Positions 8,874-17,796 of a stretch of DNA of 64,000 bases are shown here, in pieces; position 1 is the stretch's first letter, and each line of letters starts with the position of its first letter. Under the pieces are notes generated by a model that saw only the letters and a list, made by a program, of their open reading frames with translations, did no database searches and was not told the origin of the DNA. Position numbers and translations under genes: made by a program. Source of the DNA: Poindextera sp041691315 (GTDB lineage Bacteria; Pseudomonadota; Alphaproteobacteria; Caulobacterales; Caulobacteraceae); NCBI GenBank assembly GCA_041691315.1, contig JBEPUW010000011.1:1-64000 (forward strand), read 5' to 3'.

Positions 8874-11800
8874 TCATCCTCGTGCGCCAACCGCCGCCGT
8901 CGCGCGGCGCTCGAGCTTGCCCCAGCCGACGCGGGGCCCGCGCACGGCGGTGACCACCGCCTTGACCACCACATAGTACATCAGCTGGCGGTAGCCGAAC
9001 CGCTGCACCGGAATCCACGGCGTGTCCGACCAGGGCGCGCGCTTTTCCAGCGCCATGCCCAGGGCCGCGGCCGACAGGTCGACGAAGATGAAGATGGCCC
9101 AATAGAGCAGCGCCAGCACCAGCTTGTCGTTGCCGGCCTCGTCGCCGTGGAAGAAGTGGTCGACCCCGGCCAGGACCAGGCTCCAGATCACCCCCAGGTC
9201 GACCAGCGGCGCGGCGGTGGCGAGGATGATCTGGAACAGCCAGATCTGCGGCAGGGCGACGAAGCCGAGCACCGGATGCTTGGGGCTGAAGGTCGCCGCC
9301 CGATGCTTCCAGATGCATTGCAGGGTGCCGAACGACCAGCGGAAGCGCTGCTTCAATAGACCCGACACCGTCTCCGGCGCCTCGGTATAGGCGCGCGCGT
9401 CCGGGTCGAACTCGATCCGCCAGCCGGCGATCTGGGCGGCGATGGTCAGGTCCTGGTCCTCGGCCAGGGTGTCCGAGGGATAGCCGCCCAGCGTCTCCAG
9501 CACCGAACGCCGCCAAGCCCCGACCGCGCCCGGCACCACCGTCACCGCGCCCAGGGCCGCCAGCGCCCGCCGCTCCAGGTTCTGCGCCGTGACGTATTCC
9601 AGCGCCTGCCAGCGGGTGATCAGGTTGCGCCGGTTGCCGACCAGGGCGTTGCCGGCCACCGCGCCCACCTTGGGATCGACGAACCAGCGCGCCAGCCGGC
9701 CGATGGTGTTGGGCGGAAACAGGGTGTCGGCGTCAAGCGCCACCAGTATCTCGCCGTGCACCTGATCCAGGCCGCGGTTCAGCGCCAGCGCCTTACCGGC
9801 ATTGGCGAAGCTGAGCAGGCGCACGCGCGGGTCGCCGCCAAAATGCTTGCGGACCTCTTCGGCGGTGCCGTCGGTCGAGCCGTCGTCGAGCACGATCACC
9901 TCCAGCCTTGACCAGTTGGATTCCAGGATGCGGCTGACCGATGAGGCGATGACCTTCTCTTCGCTGAAACAGGGGATCAGCACGCTGACCAGCGGCCCGG
10001 TCTCGGGGTCGAGGTCGGCCGGCCGGCGGCGATCCTCGCGCAGGCGATGGGTGATGCCGAGCACGGCCAGGAAGATCAGCCGCAACACCCCCAGCACGAT
10101 GGCGCTGACGAACAGGGCGTTCAGCCCCACATTGATCTCGCGGAAGATGCCGAAGCCGATCCGGTCCAGGGTCAGCTCCAGCCAGCTGCGGCTGGTGGGC
10201 GGCATGGCCTGGTCCGGCGCCATGCCCATCAGCTGCGGCACGCTGACCAGCCGATAGCCGTGCGCGCGCAACTGGTCGATCAGGGTCGGCAGGGCCTCGA
10301 CCGTGTGGGCGCGATCACCGCCGGAATCGTGCAGCAGGACGATCGAAGACCGACCGGTTTCCGGATCGTCCCGCGCCAGCCCGTCCAGCGTGCTCTGGAT
10401 GATCGCCGAAGCGGGCGGCCGCTTCCAGTCGCCCGGATCGATGCGCAGGCCGACGATCAGGTAGCCGAGCTTCTGCGCCGTCACCAGCGGATTGACCTCG
10501 GCCGGGGTGCTCGGTTCGGCGTCTCCGAAATAGGGCGGCCGGAACAGGCGGAAATCCTTGCCCGAGATCACCTCGAACAGGCGCTGGTTGGCGTTCAGCT
10601 GCACATCGACCAGACCGGGCGGAATCTTCGAGATATCCGGGTGGGTATAGGTGTGGTTGCCCACCACCATGCCGTCGCGCACCTCGCGGCTGACCAGGCC
10701 GGGGTGGGCCTGCATGTTCTCGCCGATGACGAAGAAGGTGGCCGGGACCTGCTTGTCTTCGAGGATTTTCAGGATTTTCGGCGTCCAGCGCGAATCCGGC
10801 CCGTCGTCGAAGGTCAGCGCCACCCAGCCCGGGTGCGCCCCATAGCGGTCGATGATGTACGAGGTCGGCAGCTGATCGTAATGCTCGTCGGCGATCAGGC
10901 CGGTGTCGGGATCGAAGGTCAGTGTGCGCTTGCCGGGCTTCGGCGTCGCTGTGACCCGCAGGATTTCACCGGTGCCGTTGAAGTCCACAGAACCGCCCGG
11001 CGCCAGGTTGATCAGCCCGGCGGCGGAGATGTCGCCATAGGGCTTGCCGAACAGGGTCCAGACCCCCGGATCCTCCGAACCCAGCCGCCACAGGCCATAG
11101 CCGCGTACGTGCCAGGGATCGGTGACCTTGATCTGGTTGAAGGTGGTGGTGGCGTCGAGAAACCAGACGTCGTGCTTGCGGCCGCCCTCGTCGATATAGC
11201 CGAAGTGCGGGTTCAGCGCGTCGTCGTCCATGGCGATGTCGACTTCGCTGTCGTTGGCGGTCTGGATCGCCTCATGGAAGGTGATGCCGTCGGCCCGAGC
11301 CGGACCGGAAGCGTCGGCCTTGGTCCAGTCGTACCCGTAGGCCCCGAAGGCCACGATGGTATGCGACGGATCAAGCATCGACAGCCGCGATTGCAGGTAC
11401 TTTTCGAACCAGTCCTCGCCCGCGGTCGGCCCCGACTGGCCGGTCAGCCAGTGCTCGTCGTAGGCCATCAGCATCAGGGTGTCGGAATTGGCCTGCAGCG
11501 CCTTCAGCGGCCAGTCGTCATCGTCGAACGGGGCGGTGACCCAGACCTCCAGGCCAAGTGGTTTCAGGGCCGCGCGCGCCTTGGCGAGCAGGGCCGGATA
11601 GGCCTTGACCGCGGTCGTCGACATGTTTTCCAGGTCGAAGACATAGCCGGCATAGCCGTGCGCCTGCGCCTGGGCGACCAGGGTGGCGACCAGCTTGTCC
11701 TGGGCGGCCGGATGCAGCAGCAGGCCATTGGCCAGTCCGGCGTCGAACAGTTCCGCGTGCGCATTGTGGATGACCGGCAGCACCGCCGGCGGATGCGGCC

Positions 11801-12263
11801 GGCTGGCGATCAGGGCGACGGCCTGCGGATCGTCGGTGATGTCGAGGTCGCCGCCGGTGTCCTTCAGCGCAAACCACTGCGGCGCCACCACGTCCAGCTG
11901 CCCGATGTGCTGGGTCAGCGAGGCGCGGGAATCCGGGTCCCAGCTGACATAGAAGCCGACGGTCAGCGCCTTCAGCGCCCGGTTGGACCCAGGCGCGCGC
12001 GGCCGGCCGATATGGGTCCAGGCCGGCTTTCCCTTCAGCCGCCTGACGTTTTCCACATGCAGGGCCTGGTAGGCGCGCGGATCGCGCAGCTGCACGTCGG
12101 GCAGCCGCGGCGCCAGCGCCAGCGTGATCAGGAAGCCCGCGACAATGGCGGCCAGCAACGAAAGCACCAGACCGCCGAACTGCCCCGCACGGCGCCCACG
12201 GCGGCCGGATGGGTCATGGAAGACGAAGGGATCGGATGACGGCGGATCCGGCGCGGGCGGCAT
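8874..12263 (-). CDS. Three-domain polysaccharide protein: GH18-like hydrolase, NodB-type deacetylase and GT2 glycosyltransferase
   Basis: A membrane protein of about 1129 residues. An N-terminal helix (about residues 29-51) leads into a GH18-like domain (about 90-400) that keeps the DxE part of the chitinase motif in VFDLEN. A polysaccharide deacetylase follows, with all NodB motifs: TFDDGPD (near 486), HTYTHP, RPPYFG, DPGDW and LLHDSG. After another transmembrane helix (about 725-750) comes a GT2 domain with DDGSTDGT, DADT, EDQDL and QRFRW (near 971), then several C-terminal membrane helices. It probably makes, deacetylates and trims an N-acetylglucosamine-type polymer in or across the inner membrane. 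The ATG at 12263 was preferred over one 60 bases upstream because it leaves room for a divergent promoter. Confidence 0.88.
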   Translation of the reverse strand: MPPAPDPPSSDPFVFHDPSGRRGRRAGQFGGLVLSLLAAIVAGFLITLALAPRLPDVQLRDPRAYQALHVENVRRLKGKPAWTHIGRPRAPGSNRALKALTVGFYVSWDPDSRASLTQHIGQLDVVAPQWFALKDTGGDLDITDDPQAVALIASRPHPPAVLPVIHNAHAELFDAGLANGLLLHPAAQDKLVATLVAQAQAHGYAGYVFDLENMSTTAVKAYPALLAKARAALKPLGLEVWVTAPFDDDDWPLKALQANSDTLMLMAYDEHWLTGQSGPTAGEDWFEKYLQSRLSMLDPSHTIVAFGAYGYDWTKADASGPARADGITFHEAIQTANDSEVDIAMDDDALNPHFGYIDEGGRKHDVWFLDATTTFNQIKVTDPWHVRGYGLWRLGSEDPGVWTLFGKPYGDISAAGLINLAPGGSVDFNGTGEILRVTATPKPGKRTLTFDPDTGLIADEHYDQLPTSYIIDRYGAHPGWVALTFDDGPDSRWTPKILKILEDKQVPATFFVIGENMQAHPGLVSREVRDGMVVGNHTYTHPDISKIPPGLVDVQLNANQRLFEVISGKDFRLFRPPYFGDAEPSTPAEVNPLVTAQKLGYLIVGLRIDPGDWKRPPASAIIQSTLDGLARDDPETGRSSIVLLHDSGGDRAHTVEALPTLIDQLRAHGYRLVSVPQLMGMAPDQAMPPTSRSWLELTLDRIGFGIFREINVGLNALFVSAIVLGVLRLIFLAVLGITHRLREDRRRPADLDPETGPLVSVLIPCFSEEKVIASSVSRILESNWSRLEVIVLDDGSTDGTAEEVRKHFGGDPRVRLLSFANAGKALALNRGLDQVHGEILVALDADTLFPPNTIGRLARWFVDPKVGAVAGNALVGNRRNLITRWQALEYVTAQNLERRALAALGAVTVVPGAVGAWRRSVLETLGGYPSDTLAEDQDLTIAAQIAGWRIEFDPDARAYTEAPETVSGLLKQRFRWSFGTLQCIWKHRAATFSPKHPVLGFVALPQIWLFQIILATAAPLVDLGVIWSLVLAGVDHFFHGDEAGNDKLVLALLYWAIFIFVDLSAAALGMALEKRAPWSDTPWIPVQRFGYRQLMYYVVVKAVVTAVRGPRVGWGKLERRATAAVGARG

Positions 12264-12355
12264 GCCTTGGTGTGCCGAACCCGGAAGGCCGAAGCAAGGC
12301 CTCCGCTCTTGGCGTGGTTGCACTGGCCGCGGCAGCGGGCGACAAGCGTTACAGC

Positions 12356-13228
12356 ATGACCCATCGCCCCCGCCGCAGCGTCCTCTACATGCCGGCCTCC
12401 AACGCCCGCGCGATCGAGAAGGCGCTCGGCCTGGCCTGTGACGCCATCATCCTGGACCTCGAGGACGCGGTGGCGCCGGACGCCAAGGCGCAGGCCCGCG
12501 CCCAGGCCGTGGCCGCCGTCGCGGCCGGCGGTTTCGGGGCGCGCGAGTTGATCGTCCGCTGCAACGGCCTCGACACGCCCTGGGGCGCCGAGGACCTGGC
12601 CGCCGCGGCGCAAGCCGGCCCAGACGCCATCCTGGTCCCCAAGGTCAACGGGCCAGCCGACATCGCCGCCTACGACAAGGCGATCGCCGCCGCGCCCGGC
12701 CACACAGCGCTCTGGGCGATGATCGAGACCCCCGCCTCGGTCTTCGCCCTGAACGCCATCGGTGAGGCGGCGGGGACCAGCCGGCTGGCCTGCTGGGCGA
12801 TCGGGCTGAACGACCTGGCCAAGGCCATGGGCGGCCGGCAGACGCCGGACCGGGCGCCGCACCTGCCGATCCTCAGCCTGGCGGTCGCCGCTGCCCGCGC
12901 CAACGGCCTGGCCATCCTCGACAGCGTCACCAACGCCATCGACGACACCGCCCTGCTCGAGGCCCATTGCCGCCAGGCGGCCGACATCGGCTTCGACGGC
13001 AAGACCCTGATCCATCCGAACCAGATCGAGACCGCCAACCGGCTGTTCTCGCCCGACTCGGCCGAGGTCGAGTGGGCGCGGGCGGTGATCGCCGCCTACG
13101 GCCTGCCCGAGAACGCCAAGAAGGGCGCCCTGCAAGTCGGGGGGCGGCTGGCCGAACGCCTGCACCTGGACCAGGCCGAACGCCTGGTCGAGATCGACGC
13201 CGCCATCCGCGCACAGGTCCCAGCGTGA
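12356..13228 (+). CDS. HpcH/HpaI aldolase / CitE-like CoA-ester lyase
   Basis: A TIM-barrel protein of the citrate lyase beta/malyl-CoA lyase group, which cleaves or forms (hydroxy)acyl-CoA esters such as L-malyl-CoA, citramalyl-CoA or beta-methylmalyl-CoA. Family marks are RRSVLYMPASNARAIEKA, the metal-binding ILDLEDAVAP, MIETPASV and the late HPNQIE. At 290 residues the length is normal. An ATG further upstream (12209) is in frame, but the 12356 start aligns with the family and leaves a 92-base divergent promoter. The exact substrate cannot be read from the sequence. Confidence 0.88.
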   Translation: MTHRPRRSVLYMPASNARAIEKALGLACDAIILDLEDAVAPDAKAQARAQAVAAVAAGGFGARELIVRCNGLDTPWGAEDLAAAAQAGPDAILVPKVNGPADIAAYDKAIAAAPGHTALWAMIETPASVFALNAIGEAAGTSRLACWAIGLNDLAKAMGGRQTPDRAPHLPILSLAVAAARANGLAILDSVTNAIDDTALLEAHCRQAADIGFDGKTLIHPNQIETANRLFSPDSAEVEWARAVIAAYGLPENAKKGALQVGGRLAERLHLDQAERLVEIDAAIRAQVPA

Positions 13229-13770
13229 GCCTGCTGGCCGTCCTCGCCGCGGTGATCGTCGGCCAGGCGCCGCCGCTCACTGCACCTGCGCCCGCGCCCG
13301 CCGCTCAACCCGCACCAGCCGCGGCGCCGCCCCTCCCTGACGGAGAGGACGGCCCGCCGGCCTCGAACGCCCAGGCCGGCGTCGGCGAAACCCAGATCCG
13401 CACGGGTTACCAGAGCGCCGAAGCCGAGCGCGGCGCGCTCGACGGCCGCTGGCGCCTGAGCCTCGACGGCGGTCCGGTGCTCTATGTCTTCCAGTTCTCC
13501 GATTCCGGCGGCGTCCCGGATCCCCGCGCCACCACGCCGATGGCGCCGCAGGTCGAGGGCGCCTGGCGCGACATGCGCCGCCCGGACGGCCTGAACGCGT
13601 CGGGCATGTTCGAGACCGTGCGCCACAACGGCGCCGACATCACCATCGTCTTCGACGAAGGCGACCCACCCCAACCCCAGACCCTCACCCTGCAACCCCT
13701 CGGCAGCGCCTGGACCGGCGCCCTGACCATCGCCGGCGTCAAAACCAAGGTCACGATGACGCGGGAATAG
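13225..13770 (+). CDS. Secreted protein of unknown function, proline-rich N-terminus
   Basis: Starts with GTG at 13225, overlapping the stop of the CoA-ester lyase gene by 4 bases, so it is translationally coupled. The first 14 or so residues (VSLLAVLAAVIVGQ) look like a short signal peptide or membrane anchor. An Ala/Pro-rich linker to about residue 38 and a globular part of about 130 residues, rich in beta strands, follow (GRWRLSLDGGPVLYVFQF to TKVTMTRE). No family was recognised. The domain may be a lipocalin-like or avidin-like barrel by its look, but that is speculation. Confidence 0.75.
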   Translation: MSLLAVLAAVIVGQAPPLTAPAPAPAAQPAPAAAPPLPDGEDGPPASNAQAGVGETQIRTGYQSAEAERGALDGRWRLSLDGGPVLYVFQFSDSGGVPDPRATTPMAPQVEGAWRDMRRPDGLNASGMFETVRHNGADITIVFDEGDPPQPQTLTLQPLGSAWTGALTIAGVKTKVTMTRE

Positions 13771-13790
13771 GTCGCGAGCGTCCCACAACA

Positions 13791-13826
13791 ATCCGCTCGT
13801 CCCCGCCTCCGCGGGGATGAGCGGAT
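13791..13826. terminator. Strong hairpin between convergent genes, probable bidirectional terminator
   Basis: The arms ATCCGCTCGTCCCCGC (13791-13806) and GCGGGGATGAGCGGAT (13811-13826) pair at 15 of 16 positions, with the remaining position a G-T wobble, around a CTCC loop. The stem sits exactly between the secreted-protein gene (plus) and the HIT gene (minus) and touches the HIT stop codon. On the plus side it is followed by TATTTG, which is only a weak T-tract, so termination may be partly factor dependent. Confidence 0.7.
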
Positions 13827-14248
13827 TATTTGAAGCTCTGTCGCGCGGCCCTGAGGGCGGTTTCCAGCGCTTCCGGGGCGTAGGTTAGCGCCTCTCCAGC
13901 ACCCCAGACGGGGTTGGGCCAGGCGGCATCGTCGGCTCGGCGGCCGACGACGTGGGCGTGGAGTTGGGGGGTGATGTTGCCGAGCAGGCCGACGTTCAGC
14001 TTTTCGATAGGACGGCCGAACGCTTCGCCGATCGCCTGTACGGCGCGGCCCGCAGCCGCGATCTCCTCAATCAGCCGGGCGCGATCCTCAGCTGAGAGGT
14101 CGGTGATCTCGCGCAGCCCCGCCACGCGTGGAATCAACACGATCCACGGCCAGCGGGCATCGGCCTGCAACCTGGCCTCGCTCAGGCCGAGCGCGGCCAG
14201 CGGGGTCGAGGTTTCGAGAAAGGCGGGCGACAGGATGAAGGCGCTCAA
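13826..14248 (-). CDS. HIT-family nucleotide hydrolase/transferase-like protein
   Basis: A small histidine-triad protein of 140 residues. The motif reads QLHAHVVGRR (about residues 105-114); the first histidine of the canonical HxHxHxx is replaced by glutamine, a substitution common in one bacterial HIT branch. The central catalytic His is retained, as is the upstream LNVGLLGN segment. HIT proteins hydrolyse dinucleoside polyphosphates or AMP-conjugates. It is divergent from mdh with a 110-base gap. Confidence 0.88.
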   Translation of the reverse strand: MSAFILSPAFLETSTPLAALGLSEARLQADARWPWIVLIPRVAGLREITDLSAEDRARLIEEIAAAGRAVQAIGEAFGRPIEKLNVGLLGNITPQLHAHVVGRRADDAAWPNPVWGAGEALTYAPEALETALRAARQSFK

Positions 14249-14358
14249 GGCAGGCTCCGAATCTCGCCCTGTTTAGCGCATCCGCGCCGCTCGGCCATTG
14301 CCGGCGACGGGGCTAATGCGCTACGCCGCGCCCGCCTGAGCTTGGATGGAGCAGAACC

Positions 14359-15348
14359 ATGGCCGAGAAATCCCCCCTTCGCGTCGCCGTCACCGGCGCC
14401 GCCGGCAATGTCAGCTACGCCCTGCTCTTCCGCATCGCCGCCGGCGAGATGTTCGGCCCAGACCAGCCGGTCATCCTGCAACTGCTGGAAATCCCGGTCG
14501 AAGGCCCGCAGAAGGCGCTGAAGGGCGTCGCCATGGAGCTGGACGACTGCGCCTTCCCGCTGCTCAGGGGCATGGTGCTTTCCGATGATCCGGACGCGGC
14601 CTTCGGTGACGCCGACTGGTGCCTGCTGGTCGGCTCAAAACCGCGCGGCCCCGGCATGGAGCGGGCCGACCTGCTCAAGGACAACGGCAAGATTTTCATC
14701 GGCCAGGGCAGGTCGGTCGACGCGGTGGCGGCCAAGACCACCCGCGTCTGCGTGGTCGGCAACCCCTGCAACACCAACTGCATGATCGCCGCCGACCAGG
14801 CCAAGCGGCTGTCGCCGGACCAGTTCACCGCCATGGTGCGGCTGGACCAGAACCGCGCCCAGACCCAGCTGGCCCAGAAGGCCGGCGTCGCCGTGGCTTC
14901 GGTCAGCGACCTCTACATCTACGGCAACCACAGCCCGACCATGTTCGCCGACTTCACCCACGCCAAGATCGACGGCCGGCCCGCCGCCGAGGTGATCGGC
15001 GACGACGCCTGGCTGAAGACCGAATTCCTGCCGACGGTCGGCAAGCGCGGCGGCGCCATCGTCGAGGCGCGCGGCGTCAGTTCGGCCGGCTCGGCCGCCA
15101 ATGCGGTGGTGGACTATGTCCGCGACCTGAACACGCCCGGCGCCGTGCATGCTGTCGCCGTGGCGACCCACGGCGCCTACGGCTTCGCCGACGGCATCTG
15201 GGCCGGCATGCCGGTGCGCTCGACCGCGACCGGCTACCAGGCGATCACCGACATCGCTATGGACGACTTCGCCAAGAGCAAGATCGCCATCACCAACGAC
15301 GAACTGGTCGGCGAACGCGACACGGTCAAGGAGATGCTGGGCGCCTGA
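14359..15348 (+). CDS. mdh: Malate dehydrogenase, cytosolic/Thermus-type
   Basis: NAD-dependent oxidation of malate to oxaloacetate. The 329-residue protein begins with the nucleotide-binding loop VAVTGAAGNVSYALLF and carries the substrate arginine loop SKPRGPGMERADLL, NPCNTNC, and the catalytic histidine in IYGNHSPTMFAD. These marks place it with the Thermus/plant-cytosolic MDH group, not with the LDH-like MDH usually found next to sucC in alphaproteobacteria. The ATG follows GGATGGAGCAGAACC. It is followed 17 bases later by a GNAT gene. Confidence 0.93.
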   Translation: MAEKSPLRVAVTGAAGNVSYALLFRIAAGEMFGPDQPVILQLLEIPVEGPQKALKGVAMELDDCAFPLLRGMVLSDDPDAAFGDADWCLLVGSKPRGPGMERADLLKDNGKIFIGQGRSVDAVAAKTTRVCVVGNPCNTNCMIAADQAKRLSPDQFTAMVRLDQNRAQTQLAQKAGVAVASVSDLYIYGNHSPTMFADFTHAKIDGRPAAEVIGDDAWLKTEFLPTVGKRGGAIVEARGVSSAGSAANAVVDYVRDLNTPGAVHAVAVATHGAYGFADGIWAGMPVRSTATGYQAITDIAMDDFAKSKIAITNDELVGERDTVKEMLGA

Positions 15349-15365
15349 CCGCCCGCCAGTCCGCG

Positions 15366-15902
15366 ATGCCCGAAGGTCCGACGCTGGAAACCGCCCGCCT
15401 GATCCTGCGCCCTACGGCGGCGGAGGATTTCGAGGGCTGGGCGGCGCTGATGGCCGATGAGGCGTCGAAGTTCATCGGCGGCCCGCAGGCTCGTTCGACC
15501 GCCTGGCGCGGCTTCATCTCCATCGCCGGCGCCTGGAGCATCCAGGGCTATTCGATGTTTTCGATCATCGAGAAGGCCAGCGGCCGCTGGATCGGCCGCG
15601 CCGGGCCGTGGGTCCCGGAAGGCTGGCCCGGCACGGAGGTCGGCTGGGGCCTGATGAAGCACGCCTACGGCAAGGGCTACGCCACCGAAGCGGCGGTCGC
15701 CGCCATCGATTGGGCGTTCGAGACGCTGGGCTGGACCGACGTCATCCACTGCATCGATCCGGACAACACAGCCTCGCAAAAGGTGGCGCAAAGGCTGGGG
15801 TCGACCAATCGCGGCCCCGGCCAGCTGCCGGCGCCGTTCGAGGCCTATCCGGTCGACATCTGGGGCCAGTCCCGCGAGCAGTGGCGGGCCCGAGCGCGCT
15901 AA
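15366..15902 (+). CDS. GNAT-family N-acetyltransferase (RimJ/RimL-like)
   Basis: A 178-residue acetyltransferase of the RimJ/RimL type. It opens with LETARLILRPTAAEDFEGW and contains the beta-strand/acetyl-CoA segment GWGLMKHAYGKGYATEAAVAAIDWAFETLG and the C-terminal NTASQKVAQRLG motif. The substrate is unknown; relatives acetylate ribosomal protein N-termini, small amines or antibiotics. The ATG at 15366 lies 17 bases after mdh. The 3' end overlaps the convergent secreted-protein gene by 4 bases. Confidence 0.9.
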   Translation: MPEGPTLETARLILRPTAAEDFEGWAALMADEASKFIGGPQARSTAWRGFISIAGAWSIQGYSMFSIIEKASGRWIGRAGPWVPEGWPGTEVGWGLMKHAYGKGYATEAAVAAIDWAFETLGWTDVIHCIDPDNTASQKVAQRLGSTNRGPGQLPAPFEAYPVDIWGQSREQWRARAR

Positions 15903-16330
15903 AACCTCTGCGCCGCGTTGGCGTCGTAGGCGGCGCAATCGCCGTGGAAGGCGAAGCCGCGGAAGCCGACCAGGGCGATGCGGCCACTGACCCGGTCGAT
16001 GGTCACCGAGGGCCAGTTCCACAGGTTGAGCGCGAAATGGCCGGTGATCAGATGCTCGTCGAGCTTCAGGTCTCGAAGCGGCCGCCAGCCCTCGTCGCCG
16101 CCGGGATGGCGCATGATGTGCGGGATGCGGATGCGGCCGCGGTCGCCGGTGATGTCGACCAGCATCGGATCGTCGGCCGAGACCGGCCCGAGGCCCACGA
16201 CCGAGGTCGCGCCAAGGCATCGCAGGTGCAGGTCGAAGGCCAGCGACGGCGGCTCACCAACGGCCTGGGCCGTGGCGGACCCGGCGACCAAGCCCAGGGC
16301 CGCACCGAAGACCCAATTGCTGAACGGCAT
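15899..16330 (-). CDS. Secreted protein of unknown function
   Basis: A 143-residue protein with a clear signal peptide (MPFSNWVFGAALGLVAGSAT, cleavage probably after ATA near residue 21) and a periplasmic part of about 120 residues. It has two histidine-containing stretches (IPHIMRHPGGDEGW and DEHLITGHFALNLWNW), then VTIDRVSGRIALVGFRGFAFHGDC. No family was recognised. Its 3' end overlaps the GNAT gene tail to tail by 4 bases; upstream lies the aminotransferase stop, 19 bases away. Confidence 0.72.
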   Translation of the reverse strand: MPFSNWVFGAALGLVAGSATAQAVGEPPSLAFDLHLRCLGATSVVGLGPVSADDPMLVDITGDRGRIRIPHIMRHPGGDEGWRPLRDLKLDEHLITGHFALNLWNWPSVTIDRVSGRIALVGFRGFAFHGDCAAYDANAAQRF

Positions 16331-16349
16331 CTGTCCCCCTGACGGAACC

Positions 16350-17543
16350 CTAGCCGTTGAAGCTTAGCACCGCCTCGATGATTCGATCCTGGGTGTCGGC
16401 GTCGATGTCGGCGTGCATGGGCAGGCTGAGCACCCGATCGGCCTTGGCTTCGCTGACCGCCAGGCCGCCGGGGCGCGGATAGCCGGCATAGACGTCCTGA
16501 GTGTGCATCGGCATCGGATAATAGGCCGCCGTCGGGATGTCGTAGGCCTTCAGGTGCGCGGCCAGGCCGTCGCGGTCGTCGTGCTCGATGGTGTATTGCG
16601 CCCAGGTCGACAGGCCGCCCGGAATGACGATCGGGGTGCGCACCTGCGACCCGGCCAGGCCGGCCGTGTAGCGTTCAGCGGCGGCGTTGCGCCAGCCGAT
16701 CTCGTCTTCGAACACCCGCAGCTTCTCGATCAGGATCGCCGCCTGCAGGGTGTCGAGACGGCTGTTCATGCCGACGCGCAGATTCAGATACTTGGGGTCG
16801 TGGTCGAAGCTGTGGCCTTCGATGTCGCTCTTGGTCGCCTGGCCGTGCACGCGCAGCGACTGTATCCGCTCGGCCAGCCAGTCGTCCTCGGTCAGGATGG
16901 CGCCGCCGTCGCCGTAAGCGCCCAGCGGCTTGGCGGGGAAGAAGCTGGTGGTCATGCAGTCGGCCCAGCTCACGGCATGCCGGCCATGCAGTGTGGCGCC
17001 GAAGGACTGGGCGGAATCGGCGATCAGCTTCAGGCCGTGGCGTCGCGCGATGCCGGCGATGGCCGGATAGTCGGCCGCCTGGCCGAACAGGTCGACGGCG
17101 ATGATGGCGCGGGGCGCAAGCCTGCCTTCGGCCTTGATCGCCAGGATCGCCGCCTCCAGCTTCTCGGGATCGAGGTTGTAGGTGTCCGGCTTGATGTCGA
17201 CGAACACCGGCGAGGCGCCCAGCCACGGAATGACCTCGCCGGTCGCCGCGAAGGTGAAGCTGGGGCAGAAGACCGCGTCGCCCACCCCGATGCCCCAGGC
17301 CATCAGCGGCAGGGCCACCGCCTCGGTGCCGTTGGCGCAGCTGACGCAATGGGCGGCGCCGGCGAAGGCGGCCAGCTGCCGCTCCAGCAGCCCGACCTCA
17401 GGCCCCATCACATACTGGCCGTGCGCCAGCACTCGCGCGATCGCCGCATCGATCTGCGGTCGCAGCCGCGCCTGCTGGGCGGCGAGATCGATAAAGGCGA
17501 TCGACGATTGAACCGCGGCGCGTTGGACCAGTGAAATGGGCAT
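16350..17543 (-). CDS. DegT/DnrJ/EryC1/StrS-family sugar aminotransferase
   Basis: A PLP-dependent aminotransferase that aminates keto-sugar nucleotides for surface polysaccharides. From the ATG at 17543 the protein is 397 residues: IAFIDLAAQQARLRPQIDAAI at the N-terminus, CANGTEAVALPLMAWGI, the DSAQSFGA cofactor motif, and the PLP lysine in SFFPAKPLGAYGDGG. An in-frame extension to 17645 was rejected because it is unlike the family. It lies divergent from galE across a 253-base intergenic region, which suggests a shared role in nucleotide-sugar supply. Confidence 0.9.
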   Translation of the reverse strand: MPISLVQRAAVQSSIAFIDLAAQQARLRPQIDAAIARVLAHGQYVMGPEVGLLERQLAAFAGAAHCVSCANGTEAVALPLMAWGIGVGDAVFCPSFTFAATGEVIPWLGASPVFVDIKPDTYNLDPEKLEAAILAIKAEGRLAPRAIIAVDLFGQAADYPAIAGIARRHGLKLIADSAQSFGATLHGRHAVSWADCMTTSFFPAKPLGAYGDGGAILTEDDWLAERIQSLRVHGQATKSDIEGHSFDHDPKYLNLRVGMNSRLDTLQAAILIEKLRVFEDEIGWRNAAAERYTAGLAGSQVRTPIVIPGGLSTWAQYTIEHDDRDGLAAHLKAYDIPTAAYYPMPMHTQDVYAGYPRPGGLAVSEAKADRVLSLPMHADIDADTQDRIIEAVLSFNG

Positions 17544-17659
17544 GCGAATCAGTGTTTTCCCTAAGGGTGGTCCGCACATAACCGCCGCGATGCTGCACCG
17601 CGACACAATCCCTGTAACCGACTGTTGCGGATGGGATTCGACCACGACCGGCGGTGAAT

Positions 17660-17673
17660 TAAGCTAGAGCTTA
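17660..17673. promoter_or_regulatory. Short palindrome in the aminotransferase/galE divergent promoter region
   Basis: TAAGCT-AG-AGCTTA is a perfect 14-base dyad about midway between the two divergent starts, in an otherwise unstructured 253-base gap. It could be an operator for either gene. This is inference; no regulator gene is adjacent. Confidence 0.35.
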
Positions 17674-17796
17674 TCGGGTAAGGCGTTTGGCCTCGATCGC
17701 GGCGCCGGCAAAGCCTTGCACGTTGAGAGCGGGCCATTACAAAGCACAGGCGGCTTCCCGACCGATCTTCCCTCACGCGCCAGCCTGGAGACCTCG

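Noticed and set aside
10047..12239. 730-codon open frame on the plus strand
   Set aside because: Antisense to the GH18/deacetylase/GT2 gene, which has all catalytic motifs. The translation shows no family pattern.
17573..17796. Search for an alphaproteobacterial CtrA site (TTAA-N7-TTAA) in the galE promoter region
   Set aside because: The closest match, TTAA-GCTAGAG-CTTA, fails in the second half-site.
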